A program made the translations under genes and the position numbers. Of a stretch of DNA of 64,000 nucleotides, positions 22,552-34,110 are shown in pieces. The stretch's first letter is position 1, and every line of letters starts with the position of its first letter. Source of the stretch: Ceratotherium simum simum (Eukaryota; Chordata; Mammalia; Perissodactyla; Rhinocerotidae); NCBI RefSeq assembly GCF_000283155.1, contig NW_004454198.1, positions 133,046-197,045 on the forward strand, in the 5' to 3' direction. The notes beneath the pieces are model-generated. The model was not told the origin of the DNA, searched no databases, and was given only the letters and a program-made list of their open reading frames with translations.

Positions 22552-22910
22552 AGTAAGGCATTTCCTGGGCCTAAAATGTAAGGGGGCACCAAAGCCCTCG
22601 GTAATCAAGAGAATTAAAATTTAACACAGTATTTAGGAAAAAATCAGTAAACTACAGCCCATGGGCTGGCTGCCTGCTTTTTAAAATCAAGTTTTATTGG
22701 AACCAGGGCTGATATTAGGGTGAGGTGGATGAGCAGGGGATTGAGTGCAAGGTTGGATCTTGTCTTTATTTTAAATTTTCTTATTTTGTTCATCACGAAT
22801 TTTTGTATTAATTTTGATTTTAAAAAAGGCTGCATTAAAATATTCTCTCTCTTGATTTCTGAGTTTTGGGGTGCCCCCTTAAATTTTGTGCCCCAGGCAA
22901 GTGCCTCACT
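22552..22910. repeat. Long imperfect inverted repeat
   Basis: The left arm from 22552 ('AGTAAGGCATTTCCTGGGCC') pairs with the reverse complement of the right arm ending at 22910 ('AGTGAGGCACTTGCCTGGGG'). About 40 bp match at roughly 85%, with weaker similarity continuing to about 85 bp ('AATCAAGAGA' in both). Between them lies a short fragment resembling the GTCGGCAAAC-family hAT MITE at about 22635-22700. It is either one element with long terminal inverted repeats or two opposed copies of one old repeat. Confidence 0.65.
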
Positions 22911-23224
22911 AGTCCCTCAGGGCTTTCCCCCAGTGTACCCGAAACCCTGGGTCCCAAGACGGGCAGCTGTAGGTCAGTGCCAGGCCCCGGGGGCTCACTT
23001 CCTCTGCGTCCCTGGCTGACCACAGGCCCAAGCAGCCTGTACGAAGTAACTGCGGGCCTGGACACTTGCTGCCCTTCGGAGGTTGTGGCACGAGGTTTTG
23101 GGTTCTTTAGGAAGTTAGGCTTCCCCTCGCACACTGGTGTTTGATTGTGGAACAGCTCCCATCTGCCAGCCACCAGAGTAACAGAATTGGGATTCTAAAT
23201 GTCTTCTAAACCCTGCCCTCCCCT
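22911..23224. other. Unassigned intergenic sequence
   Basis: Nothing recognisable. Confidence 0.5.
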
Positions 23225-23765
23225 CCATCACCACTGCCCTGCCTTTCTTCTGACTGGTTCCCCTGCCTCCAGCCTCACCCCCTTTGCACCCCAGCTTCCA
23301 CAGTGCCACCGGAATCACCTGGACAAATGCACATCTGACCCCAGCTAAACTCTCCAGTGTCCTTGGCTTAAGTCCCAATGCCCTGAACAAAGCCCATTCC
23401 TGAGCCAGCCCAGCCCTCGGATCCCATCTCTGCTCCAGGCGCACCAGGCTCCTCAGGGCGTAGGTGTATGCAGGTCCTCTTTCTTTCCTGCTTTTCTATC
23501 TTTGCATACACAGTTCCCTCCCCTTGGAGGCCTTGTCCCCTTTCCTCTACCTTCTGAACCAGCCCAAGGGTCTCCTCTGCTTATCCCACTTGTTCCTCTG
23601 TATTGTAGTTCTTCATTTACAGGGCTGTGCCCTCCGCCAAACTGGGCTCATCGAGGGCCGGTCATGCCCATTTTGTATCCCCCACTCCCCACCCGATCCC
23701 TACACCCCTAGTACAGGGCCTGGCACAAATAGGCTCTCAGTGAATGAACGAGTGCACGAATGGAG
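23225..23765 (+). mobile_element. L2 LINE 3' fragment
   Basis: 'CACCCCAGCTTCCACAGTG', 'CTCCCCTTGGAGGCCTTGTC' and 'CAGGGCCTGGCACAAATAGG', ending 'CTCTCAGTGAATGAACGAG'. Confidence 0.75.
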
Positions 23766-24234
23766 AGGACATAATCTTGTCTGCCCCTTTAGGATTTGCT
23801 ACGCAGCAAGATTTTGAGCAGAGCCCCAATCCCTGGCTTAATTTTAGAGCTCATAGCATCAGATTTGGAAGTTAGGGGCTTCTAGTGCCCCAGCACTGGG
23901 GAGGACAAGTGAGAAGGCCACTTGGGGAGAGCTGGGCCACTCCAGGGGAGGAAATGAAAACTAAATTGAATTAATTAGTGGTCGTATGGAACCCGGCTTC
24001 TTGAGTGTGCTAAAAGTCTGATTAAACAAACAACAAAAAAGATAGAATGACTTCGCTATCATTTTTTTTTTTTTTTTGGTAAGGGGAAAGAGAAAAAACA
24101 AAGATGTTGATTTAAGATGCGGCCCAGGGCTGGGGGCCCCGGGAGGAACCTGGCGAAGGCTCCTGTTGTTTGGGGTCGGAGGTCGCAGGAGGAGCGGCTG
24201 CCTGGGGATCAAGCTCAAGGTTCTGGAGTGATGG
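23766..24234. other. Unassigned sequence with AT-rich block and poly(T)
   Basis: 23955-24050 is AT-rich with 'GAATTAATTAGTGG' and 'CTGATTAAACAAAC' (homeobox-like), followed by an oligo(T) run near 24061-24079. No gene. Confidence 0.4.
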
Positions 24235-24880
24235 AAAAACCTGGCCTGACGCTTTTCCTCAGCGGACCCTTAACTCGCTAACAGGAGCCAGCTGAGCGAG
24301 CACAAACAGAGGCGCTGTAACCGGCACAGATCCCAGCTTCCTCTGAAATTTCCAGGCCTCTTTTTTCCTGTCGGATTCCAGACAGATGAAATTTTCCTGG
24401 CCCCAGCCCTGTTCCTGGCAGCATCTCCCCCCTGAATCACCATAAATCAGGGCTGAGGGTGAGCGGTGGGATTTTCCTGATTGACAAGCGGCTACCCTGG
24501 TAAAATGGGGGCTCCGTTTCCTAGGCTAAAAATAGCTCTGGGGTGCTTGTCGGAGCCCTCCGCATCCCCCGTCCCTGTAGGTATCTGCTTTGGGTTTTAA
24601 ATATTCGTTTCTGTCTATGATTATGATTTCATCGAGAAGGGCTGTGGACGTGCAGCTGTGAGCCACCGGGGGCCGCGGTGGTCGTAAGCGACACCATTGT
24701 TCGCGGGAGCACATCGGAGGCCCGTGCATTCCTCAAAGCCTCCATCATCCACGGAGCCCCCAATTAATTTCAATACAAACACCGGATTTGGCCTCCCCCG
24801 CGCCTTCGCAGCCATAACACATGAGGTCATGCCGTTTTGGTTAACGGAGGAGTTTTGTGGGCGAGGTGGGGGGCTTCCGG
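24235..24880. promoter_or_regulatory. Strongest candidate distal enhancer / conserved non-coding element
   Basis: About 640 bp free of recognisable repeats, with unusually many retained CpGs for intergenic DNA. It holds a dense set of developmental factor words: PBX/MEIS-like TGATTGACA (24478-24486), a perfect MEF2 site CTAAAAATAG (24526-24535), SOX-like CCATTGTT (24694-24701), TEAD-like GCATTCC (24726-24732), AATTAATT homeobox (24762-24769) and an AGGTCA half site (24824-24829). It lies about 35 kb beyond the MEOX1 stop codon. MEOX1 is a somite/sclerotome gene, so it is a natural target, but this is inference. No ORF here resembles a protein. Confidence 0.45.
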
Positions 24881-24954
24881 GTCCCTGCGGGTATCCGTCC
24901 TGCACGGCTCAGGCTGGGCTGTTTACTGCATGGGGTCCACCCGCTCACCCCCAA

Positions 24955-25595
24955 CTCTCTTTCTCACCCTTCCTTCTCTCAGAAACTCTGAAATCTTTTA
25001 TTCTTACTGTCTCTTTCTTTCCCCAGCCCCTCCAGCCTCATCTCTAGGCACCCAGCTGCCAAGCTGCCACCCTATATTTCTTTGAAAACACCCAGGCTCT
25101 CGCACACACAGCTTCATCCATCTGGGACATGTTTTTATCCCTGCATATGGCTCCTTGTTCTCAAAGATTCACTGCAGGAATTTCTTCCTCCAGGAAGCCT
25201 TCCCCATCACTCCATTCGGAGCTAAGTACCACTCTCTCTTCTGTATTCCTATAGCTCATTGGTTCTCAAACATTGGCCTACATCAGAATCACCTGGAGGG
25301 TTTGTTAAAATACAGATTGCTAGGCCCACCCCCAGATTCTGTACCAATGGGTCTGGAGCAGGACCTGCAAATTTACATTTCTAATGAGATCCCAGGAATT
25401 CTAGTGCCGCTAAAGCCCCTTGTGAGCACCTCCATTGACAGAACTTATCCCGCTGGGTTGCAAGGACCTGTTTATTTGTCTTTTCCTTTTGCTGCAGGGA
25501 GGGCTGGGACTGTCTTTTTTATCTCTATATTGCAACGCTTAGCACCGTGCATGGCACAGTGAAGTTGCCCACTGGAGGTTTGTTGATTGAATGAA
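24955..25595 (+). mobile_element. L2 LINE 3' fragment, interrupted
   Basis: Sense L2 from about 24955 ('TTCCTCCAGGAAGCCTTCCC' at about 25180) to 25258, then an inserted hAT MITE. It resumes at 25400 with 'AGGGCTGGGACTGTCTTTTT' and ends 'TGTTGATTGAATGAACTG'. Confidence 0.7.
25256..25399 (+). mobile_element. hAT-Charlie MITE (MER20/MER5-like)
   Basis: 'TTGGTTCTCAAACATTGGCC', 'ACATCAGAATCACCTGGAGG' and 'TGCTAGGCCCACCCCCAG' are hallmark words. Nested within L2. Confidence 0.75.
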
Positions 25596-26034
25596 CTGTG
25601 AATACAGAACCGACTTACTGGCTGCAGAGCTCAGCTGAAGAAGGAGAGTGGCAGACAGAGCCTGCCCTTTAAGGACCTGGCTGCTGTCTTCCAAAGAGGG
25701 GCTGCTGGGCAGGAGGGATGGTTATTGGGGCTCTCCGGGTCATGAGTGGGGATCACCCCAATCGAAGTGAATGAGTGCACCCCCCACCCTTTCCCTACAG
25801 GCCTCCCAGAAAGCCAGAAACAGGAGGGCCACTGATTCAGCTGCCAGCAGAGAGGCCAGAAGGAGGAATGGGGAGTCAGGATTTCGATCTTCTCCCTCTG
25901 AGACCTGGGAATGCAAGATGAGGAGAGGACACAGGGGACTCTGTCCCTTCCTTTGAGCTACGTCTGAATACCAGTCGCCTTTCCTGCCACTGTATGCTCC
26001 AACCACACAGTCGGGCGAGATCTCACCCCCTGCC
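25596..26034. other. Unassigned intergenic sequence
   Basis: Nothing recognisable. Confidence 0.5.
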
Positions 26035-26260
26035 CCAAACTATGAGGACTCATCCTATACCTTAATCATCTCTGTAGCTCCCCCTTCCTCTTCCACACTT
26101 AGAGCTGTTTTCTATAGTTTCTTTAATGAACCATTTCTTTCATACCTCCACCCCTTTGCTTGTAGCTGTCGCCCCTGCTCAGCAGTCCCCTTGTTCCTTC
26201 TTTGCTGGTCAACATCCAACTCATCCATTCAAGACTGAGTCCAAATGGGGCCACCTCTGC
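26035..26260 (+). mobile_element. L2 LINE fragment
   Basis: 'CAACTCATCCATTCAAGACT' with 'GAGTCCAAATGGGGCCACC' corresponds to the L2 'cattcaagactcagctcaaatg' region. Confidence 0.5.
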
Positions 26261-26631
26261 AGGTCAGAGGCTCGTTGGCTCCCCTGGGCTCCCACATGGC
26301 AGCAACATCACGGCCTGTTATGTTGGTTCAAATGGGTCTGGCTCCTGCCCCAGGCAGGTGTCTTGTTCATTCCTCTACCTCTGTTCTCCTGCCTGGTTGA
26401 CAGTGGCTGCTCAGTCAGGGCACTCAGAGCTGGGTCGCACCTGCTAGTCCCGGAGAATATGTGGGTGAGGGGGACCAGCTTGGGGCATCGCTCGCCCTGT
26501 TGCTTCCAGGGCTGCTTTCGCTGAGCAAGGGGTCTGCTCCTCCACTCCCCATTCCAGGGGTGTCCCCGTCTAGCCACATGCTCAGCTAAGAGGGACAGCG
26601 GTTGGGGTGGAGAGGGTTAGTGCCCAGCAGC
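26261..26631. other. Unassigned intergenic sequence
   Basis: Nothing recognisable. Confidence 0.5.
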
Positions 26632-26815
26632 TGGTGTGGCTCAGAGAGCAGAAACTCCCGAGATCAGCGGGCGAGTGTTCAAAGCCCAGTTGTGCTTCTT
26701 ACCACCTGTCAACTGAGGCATGTTATTTGTCCTAAAATGGGGATAATGACACTCACTTCCAAGGCTGTGGTGAGGAAGAGAGGATACGTGTGTGAGGCTT
26801 CAGGCACAGGCCTTA
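26632..26815 (+). mobile_element. MIR SINE
   Basis: 'CAACTGAGGCATGTTATTTG', 'CCTAAAATGGGGATAATGAC' and 'GGCACAGGCCTTAGCATG'. Confidence 0.65.
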
Positions 26816-27004
26816 GCATGCCTGCCTCCCCCTCTCCACTGGAGCTTCAGAATGGGCACCTTAACCTTTCTCTTTGGAAGTCCCAGAAGTGGTCATCTTT
26901 CCACAGATCTCCTTAACTTTCTTACAGTAATGGAGGACAGCAGTCTGAGAGGGGAGGCCATCATGGCTGGAAGCAAGCTGTTTGACCCAGGCTGATTTCA
27001 GCTG

Positions 27005-27400
27005 GAAAACCAGGCCTCAGACAGCAGGGAGGAAAAATTATTAAAGGATTAAATCCAGAATAATCCTATAAGCCCCAGGAGGCTCAGAAAGCAATAAGCC
27101 ACAGACTTAAAATCTGATCTGTGAAGTCACGGGGGCGGAATCAGCATTCGAAGGCTGGGAGTGGGTTTCAAGTGTACAATGCGGTCAGATCTTTTTTAAA
27201 ACGTGGCCTCATTTTTGCCGCTCGGACAGCGTTTTTTTTTCCCTCATCTTGTCATGGTTTTTAATAACAATGAGTGAGCTGCAGGAGTGGGGGTACTTTA
27301 GCTAAAATTCAATAAAAATAAAAATTTAATTAAAATACACAAGACTTGAAATTCCATCCTTGTAAAGTGAGAAGTCTTGGGACTCTGCCCCGAGCACATC
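27005..27400. promoter_or_regulatory. Candidate conserved non-coding element
   Basis: Repeat-free, AT-rich and rich in homeobox-type words: 'AAATTATTAAAGG', 'GATTAAATCC', two PITX/OTX-like TAATCC words close together (27060-27065), 'TTTTTAATAACAATG' and 'AAATTTAATTAAAATAC'. Function is inferred. Confidence 0.35.
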
Positions 27401-27689
27401 TTGCTCCCCGGGGCCCCAGGTTCACGCTGGCTCCTCCTCAGGCCTGATAGATGACACGCAGCCTGGACACGCGCTGCCAGCTGAGCGAGGAGGCGTCTTC
27501 CGGCCCCTCCTCCACAACTCTCTCCTGGATGAAGGAGAACCCCAGTGTCCTGCCCAGAAAGGCTGGAGTGGGGGGCGTTTGACAGGACTGGCGACAGGCC
27601 CCTGCTTGTGGGCTGTGGGCCCACCTTGAGCTTTTGGGGCAGAAAGTGCGGTTTTCACATTTTCCCAGGCAGAGAGAAGAGCAGAGTCC

Positions 27690-27825
27690 TGGCCACTGGA
27701 GCCTGGGAGTCTTGCAGTCTAGTCCCAGTGATGTCACAACTAGCTGGACAACTTGAGCAACTCAATTCTTTGTGGGCCTCAGTTTCCCCATCTGTAAAAT
27801 GAGTCAATTAGGCTAGATTAGGGAT
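27690..27825 (+). mobile_element. MIR fragment
   Basis: 'GTGGGCCTCAGTTTCCCCAT' followed by 'CTGTAAAATGAGTCAATTAG'. Confidence 0.8.
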
Positions 27826-30120
27826 TTTACAAAGTGTACATCGAGGAGTCTTAAAGATTTCACAAAACCTTCCTCAGGACCTCTCTAGGGTCTTTGAGAG
27901 TCAAGGCTTCCCCTCCCCTTCACTGCCTTCCCTGCCTCCTTTTGTCAGTTTCACAGATTGGGTTTTCTTGTAAGATTTTGTTTGAACAAAAGGACGAGGA
28001 TGTTTGAAAACCTCTGAGGACCCTTCTGTCCTCAGAACAGCAGTGTCTGACTCCAGCTTCCATCCAGCAGTGTGCATCTCTCTCCTGCTCTAAAGTATGG
28101 GGACCTCTCTACTTCCCCACTCTTGTCACCTTTTTTTTCTATCTTGTTTTCTGAGTCATGGAGCTCTTTGAAAATTGAATGAAAACTACCAATCCTCTCT
28201 CCAGAAAAACACACATAGAAAAAAAATACACACATACTATGAAAATATAATTGTTTTAGCATCCAGATTCCTTTTGGGAAAGAAAATGCCTTCTTTTGAA
28301 AAATGACTTGATGGGGCTCTAGGCCCAGGGCAGGCTGTGAAAGGTGGGACAGAACAGAGGGGTGACTAACTTGCTCTGCACAAGAAAACAGTTCAGTTTG
28401 GGATCATCTCACACCCGGCAGGTACTGCCTTCCTTCTGCTCTGGGTTGACCCGGACTGACGGATGGGCAGACAGACATGGAAATTAGCCCCTCCCCAAGG
28501 CTTAAATACCGAAAAACGTGCTGCAGACTTGGCTAGAGGTTTGAGGACCAGGAAGGGAGAGTAGATGGAAACCCTGTCTGTATTGAGTCTTTTGGTAGCA
28601 AGAGATTAAACCTCAACTCAAATTTCTTAAGAAAGAAACCTGGAAACATGGACTATGTTGACTCCCCTAACTGGGAAGTTGACAGTGGAGCCATGGTCCC
28701 CCTGACTTGCACAACTCCAGGGAGCGCTGTTCATATGGGGCAACTCGCACATTGGCTCAAGTGAATTCGGGGACTCAAAGGACACCTCCCTTTTCTCTGG
28801 TCTCTCTTGGCTTGGCTTCTTTTGGTCTTGGCTTCATTCTTTTTCCTGTAGAGAGGCCTCTTGCACACAGTTGGTAAATGGCCCCAGGCCCACCTCACGC
28901 TGGCTCAGCCACCCCAGCCTCTGGGAGATGAGGCACCTTAATTGGATTGGGCCAGGCCTGGGTCAGGTGCTCACCCTCACGGTTGGTGGGCTGGGATGCT
29001 GTATATGGCGACACTTCCAAAAACATGGAATTGGGGAAAAGCAGTTCTCCATTTTTACCAGATGGTGAAAGGGATATAGGGCAGATAAGAAATAAACACA
29101 CAACACACATACAAATACAACAACATCGAAACAAAACGAACGTCTGCTCTACCTTGCTGGTCCTCGAACCTTTAGTCTGCAACATACTTGTATATGAGTG
29201 ATTTTGTGTGTGCGTCATAGTCACGGAGAGGGGCTGATTTCCACGTCCCGGTCATTCCAGAGTGGAACAAGCAGGGTGGTGAGATGATCCACAAACTGAA
29301 CCAATTTGGGAGACGGTGGAGCCAGTGAAACCAGGAAAGTCGTTAGCCGGATCCCAGAACCCCTGGAGGGGCTAGGAGGGGGGCACGTGGGATTGGGTGG
29401 GCGCTGACTTTATTGGAACTCAAAGGATCGATCTTAGCTGACATCTGGATCACACACACAAAATATTGCATAAAATTCTGGGGATCCAGGATCCCCTGAA
29501 GCCTATCCAGGGGAGAGCCCCCATCTTGGACGCTGCCCCTTTCTCTGACCTTTGCTTTCTTTCTCCACACTGATTCATGCACTTCCTCTCATGCAGCAGA
29601 TTCCAAGGCTGAGGCCCCAACCCTAACACTTGGCCCCCCTCTAACTCTACTCTGAGATGTGATACATACACTCCCGTGGGAATTTTCTGGACTGTTCTCA
29701 AAGGACTACTGGGCAAGCCTGCCTTCTGCATTTGTACCAGTTTTCCTTCCCCTCAGGATGAGGTAGCAGTCCCAAGAGGCTAAAAACGTCTTGCTACCCC
29801 CCACCCCTCCTGTCCCCAATGCTGAGGACTGTCCTTCCTGATGAGGTCATCTCTGGCACAGGAGCCTCAGCTAGAATGAGCAGCTCCAGATCACCCACTG
29901 CAGGCAGCTCCTAGCAGGGGAGCTGCCATGACTTGGTTCTGGGCCCCAGCTGCTGTGGGATTTACTGCTCCCTGCTTTTTTTGTATCTGACAACTGCAGA
30001 AAGGGTTGGAGAAAGGATTTTGAATTTGTCCCAAGGAAATAATTCAAAAGAAGAAAAAACGCTATAGGCAAGAAGGTGTCCCTTGGTAGGGTAGTGACGC
30101 TGATCAACAACATCCTACAA
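27826..30120. other. Unassigned intergenic sequence
   Basis: About 2.3 kb with no recognisable repeat or gene. It includes a CA-ish stretch near 29095-29130. The frames present are short and overlap on both strands. Confidence 0.45.
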
Positions 30121-30124
30121 GTCT

Positions 30125-30300
30125 AGTAATGAGAATAACCATCTGCCCTGCACGTCACACTAGTCCAACTCTCCCTCACAGTGATCTTGTGCGCTGGGTA
30201 GGCACTTGGCCCGGGTTTACACAAGGAGCAAAAGGCAGAGCTGGACTCTAAGCCTGAACTCTTTTAACCACTCCACGACGACTGTGTTCTCTCCATACAG
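30125..30300 (-). mobile_element. MIR fragment
   Basis: 'AAAAGGCAGAGCTGGACTCT' and 'AACTCTTTTAACCACTCCAC'. Confidence 0.65.
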
Positions 30301-30334
30301 TTTTACCACTTGCCTCACACAAGTTAGTTAGCAA

Positions 30335-30545
30335 AGAATGCCTTCTATTGATTGCTGGCTTACACTGTGCCCGGCTCTGTACCGGACATGCTGCATGTGC
30401 GCTCCCATCAAATCTTCCCCAAACCCTGAGAGATGGATGTTACTGTAAAGATGAGGAAACTGAGGTTCAGAGTGAGTAAGTTATTTGCCCAGAGGCACAG
30501 ACGCACTTTTAGGTTGTGTCTGGTTGTTATTACCACTTGTCTGCT
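30335..30545 (-). mobile_element. MIR fragment
   Basis: 'ACACTGTGCCCGGCTCTGTA' and 'GATGAGGAAACTGAGGTTCA', then 'TTTGCCCAGAGGCACA'. Confidence 0.75.
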
Positions 30546-30959
30546 CAGTGTCATCCCCAGGAGACCGAGCGACTTGGCGACAGGGCATGTGCCTTTCCTT
30601 TCTGGCGCTGTAGCTCCTGTAAGTGCCCAGAAAGTATTGGTTGTTGTTGTGAAAGAGCAGTAACTGTCTGCGATTCACAGCTGTTTCTGTAGCACTTCCT
30701 GGAGTCTAGCACGCACTCTGGTCGAGGCCTCAAGTTTCTGGATGGCTAGGAGGGCTGTGGGTGGGGTCTGGGAGCAAGAGGAAGCAAAGGAGAGCTGATC
30801 TGGTTCTGCCGTTCTGCATAGCCCTGTGCCAAGCTTCCCCCTCACCCAGTGGCTCGCACAGGCCCTGACTACAGTATTTACCCTTACAATATGTATGGGG
30901 TTTTTCCATACCACTAAACAACTCAATTCTCTGCAGACACTGACCACGTGTCCCACAAA
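30546..30959. other. Unassigned intergenic sequence
   Basis: Nothing recognisable. Confidence 0.5.
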
Positions 30960-31705
30960 TTTAACTCAATTCTGACACTATCTACCTGGAGACAGCATCA
31001 GATCCCATAGGTTAAGGGCTCAGGCCTACAAGAATGCCACCCTCCCCCCCCCCAACTCCAGATGCTAATTGCAGGTCTGGGTTGTCACCCGTGCTTTTGA
31101 CCAACTGGCTATAGATTGGAGGTTCCAGTGAACCCCTCCTTGGGTTTGGTTAATTTTTGAGAGTGGCTCACAGAACTCAGAGAAACGTTTTACTTACTAG
31201 ATTACTGGCTTATTATAAAAGGCTATAACTCAGGAACAGCCAGACGGAAGAGATGCATAGAGCAAGGTATATGGGAAGGAGAGAGGAGCTTTTGTGCTCT
31301 CTCCAGATGCCCCACTCTCCCAGCACTTCCACGTGTTCACCAACCTGGAATCTCTCCAAACCCTGTCCTTCTGGGTTATTATAGAGGCTCCACCACATAG
31401 GCATAATTGATTAAATCATTGGCCATTGGTGACTGAACTCAATCTCCAGCCCCCCACCCCCACCCCAGAGGTCAGGGGAGGTGGGACTGAAAGTTCCAAC
31501 CCTCCAATGACATAGTCGGTTCCTTTGGTGACCAACCCCCATTCTTAGGTGACCCAGGGGCTTTCGAAAAGTCACTTCATTCACATAACAAGACATATTT
31601 ACTACTCTCATCACTTAGAAAATTCCAAGGGTTTTGGGAGCTCTGTGCTAGGAAGGAGACAAAGATCAAATATATATTTCTTATTATCAATCACAATATC
31701 GTGCT
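30960..31705 (+). mobile_element. Probable solo LTR or LTR-like repeat (ERVL class?)
   Basis: Contains words I associate with an old mammalian LTR family: 'GGCATAATTGATTAAATCAT', 'TGGCCATTGGTGACTGAACT', 'GGGACTGAAAGTTCCAACCC', 'GAAAATTCCAAGGGTTTTGG' and a terminal 'AAATATATATTTCTTATTAT'. Ends and target duplication could not be fixed. The family is unassigned and no coding region is present. Confidence 0.55.
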
Positions 31706-31714
31706 ATGTTGCAG

Positions 31715-31850
31715 CATCATTTATTTATACATCTCTCCCTCTCCTTAGGCTGGAAGCGCCCTAAGGTTTCTGTAGCCCCAGCACCTGGGCCATGCCTGGC
31801 ACATGACAGGGGTCTTGTGAATGACTGTTGATTAAATGAGTTAACGAACT
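31715..31850 (+). mobile_element. L2 3' end
   Basis: 'CCATGCCTGGCACATGACAG' followed by 'TGAATGACTGTTGATTAAAT'. Confidence 0.7.
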
Positions 31851-31914
31851 GAAGAAGTGTGGGTAGGAGGAAGGAAGGGGACAGGATCAGGGATTAGAGG
31901 GTGCCGTATCCTCC

Positions 31915-32290
31915 GTGCTAATCAGTTTGTTGGCAATAATTCTTTATAACGAGCCATCCCAAAACAGCCAGCGTTCATATGTCTCCCTACTCAGAAGTCC
32001 GTGGGTCGGCTGGCTCTGCTGGGGCTCAACCATACTTGTACTTGGCTCCAGGCTTAGACTCAGGTTTGCTCCTCAAGTTTCTTCATCTCCTTGGGCAAGC
32101 CGCTATTTGAGATGTGCCCTTTTCGTGATGAATGGCAGGAGCAGAAATACACAGTGCCCCTTCAGGCTTTGGCTTGGAACTGGAGCACTGTCACTTCTGC
32201 TCACATCCCATTGGCCAAAACTGGTCATATGGCCAAGCCCAACGTTACTGGGGTGGAGAAATATATTCTGCCCACTCTCCTGCCTCGCTC
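31915..32290 (+). mobile_element. Interspersed repeat, copy 1 of a family also at 55800
   Basis: Shares with 55800-56130 the order 'GTCACTTCTGCTCACATCCC' (there 'GGCACTTCTGCTCACATTCC'), 'ATTGGCCAAAACTGGTCAT' and 'ATGGCCAAGCC'. An old mammalian medium-reiteration repeat. Name not assigned. Confidence 0.55.
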
Positions 32291-32439
32291 TACCACAGCC
32301 TCCCTTAAAACAAAGCCCAGACCCTCCTTTATTCCCTCAGTGAGTATCTCTACAAGAGTGCCTGTTGGTCCCAGAGTTCCACTTGTGACCCTGATCACTT
32401 TCCTCTTGGAGTTTATGGCAGACAGTGACAATTGTCCCC

Positions 32440-32780
32440 GTTATCCATTGCCGCTTTTTTCTTTTTAGTAATAGAGCACCCCAGGTTTTAGGTGGGCACA
32501 TGGGGCCCACTGGGGGCCGCATTTCCCAGTCTTCTTTGCAACTAGATGTGGCTATATGACTAAGCTGTGGCCTATGAGATGAAGCAGAAAAGCTACAGTC
32601 ACCTTCCGATGACAGCTGTATGAGGAAGCTGCCTGCCCTCCCCTCCTCTCTCCTCTTTGCCTCGGGCTGGAATGTGGGGTCACCTGGATGACAAGACCCT
32701 AAGGAAGACCAGGGCAGCACAATGGAAGGAATCTGGGTGTCCAGACAAGCTCTTGGAGTTTGCCCTGGTTACCTGCCTAC
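32440..32780 (+). mobile_element. Possible old LTR/MER repeat
   Basis: 'TTCTTTGCAACTAGATGTGG', 'CTATATGACTAAGCTGTGGC' and 'CTATGAGATGAAGCAGAAAAG' resemble a common mammalian medium-reiteration repeat. Family and limits are uncertain. Confidence 0.4.
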
Positions 32781-33894
32781 CCTGGTCCATAGCATGAGAG
32801 AAAAATGAAATTCTCTCCTGTGCCTTATTTTTGTTTGTTCCAGCATCTTAGCTTGTACCTCAACCCATACAAGGTCACTCACTCGTCCCATTGCCACCCC
32901 ACTCCAGCCCCTTAAAGGCCTCTGGTCTACCCATTGTCCCTCATTCACCAAAGTGTGGATTCAAATCCCTTTTCTGATTTTCGTTAGCAAAACTGAGACA
33001 GGATGGATTTGAAAAAAAAATAAAAAGGTTTCATGAACTACAAAGAGAAGTTAAAGTAGAAATAAAATCCAGGAAGCTAGACATAAACCAATCCGGTTTC
33101 TATCACAGAGGCACCTCCCCCTACCACAGCCATGAGCAGGGCAGGCCAACTGGGGTTTTTGCCCATGGGGCTGGGTATTTAGAGGATGTGAAATTTAAAA
33201 AGATAATTCCAGAAAGTGATAAAATTTTAAATGTTGCAAAATTTACATACTGATAGCAGACGTGCTCCTTCAGGCGACACAGAAACAAAGGGATTTGGCT
33301 CTTTCATAGGAAGTTTCCAGAGGCCCATTGTTAATAATACCCCTCTCGTGATTCATAGATGGAAAATCGAAATTGGCTTGAGGGTGTGTTTCGGGACCTT
33401 GCCTGAGGCAGCCAAAGTGCCAGTTAGAGCTCTGTGTCCTTCCACAGGCGACTCATTCCACAGGCCCTGCACATTTGCACTCTCACCTTTCAGAATTTTC
33501 AGCTGGGACAACTTCAGCTGAAACTGAAGCTGAATCTGAAACCTGGTGGCCCCTTTATGGAGTTTCTTGCTCCCCAACTCTCAGGCTGCTTCTATCCAAC
33601 CAGTATCATCTTGTTTCCCGCCCTCTCTGGCCTGGGCTCCTGGCCACACTGTTTCTTTCTCGGCTTAGACCAAGGGAGTTCCCCCTAGCTCCGTGGTACC
33701 CCTCTTCTTAATTCTGGGTTTGGTTCAGAGTGACTGTGTCAACCCTAGGCCATGCCAGGACTCTGGTGACAAGTACAACTGATAACCTGTGACCACATAT
33801 TTCCCAGAATCCTGTGGGAATTTGACATTCATAAATCTCAGTCTCACAATTCCTTCATTATACAATATCCTCTGCTTCCGTGGGAAGGAAGGGA
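32781..33894. other. Unassigned intergenic sequence
   Basis: About 1.1 kb of unique sequence. 33195-33440 is AT-rich with 'CCCATTGTTAATAATACC' (SOX plus homeobox-like) and could be regulatory. No gene. Confidence 0.4.
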
Positions 33895-34110
33895 GGAAGG
33901 AAATACTAAATGAGCATCTACTATGCCCTAGATATTTTCCCATTTACTTTCCATCTAGCTGCAAGATAATATGGTAACAGGTGAAACAGCAGAGGCTCAG
34001 AGAGGTGAAGGCCGTTGTCCAACACCACACAGCCAGTAAGCGGTGGGGATGGGATGTGAATTGAGGTCTCCTAGACTCCAGAGCCTGGGCCCTTCCCTTC
34101 ATGCAGTCTC
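33895..34110 (-). mobile_element. MIR SINE
   Basis: 'AATGAGCATCTACTATGCCC', 'CAGAGGCTCAGAGAGGTGAA' and 'CACCACACAGCCAGTAAGCG'. Confidence 0.8.
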
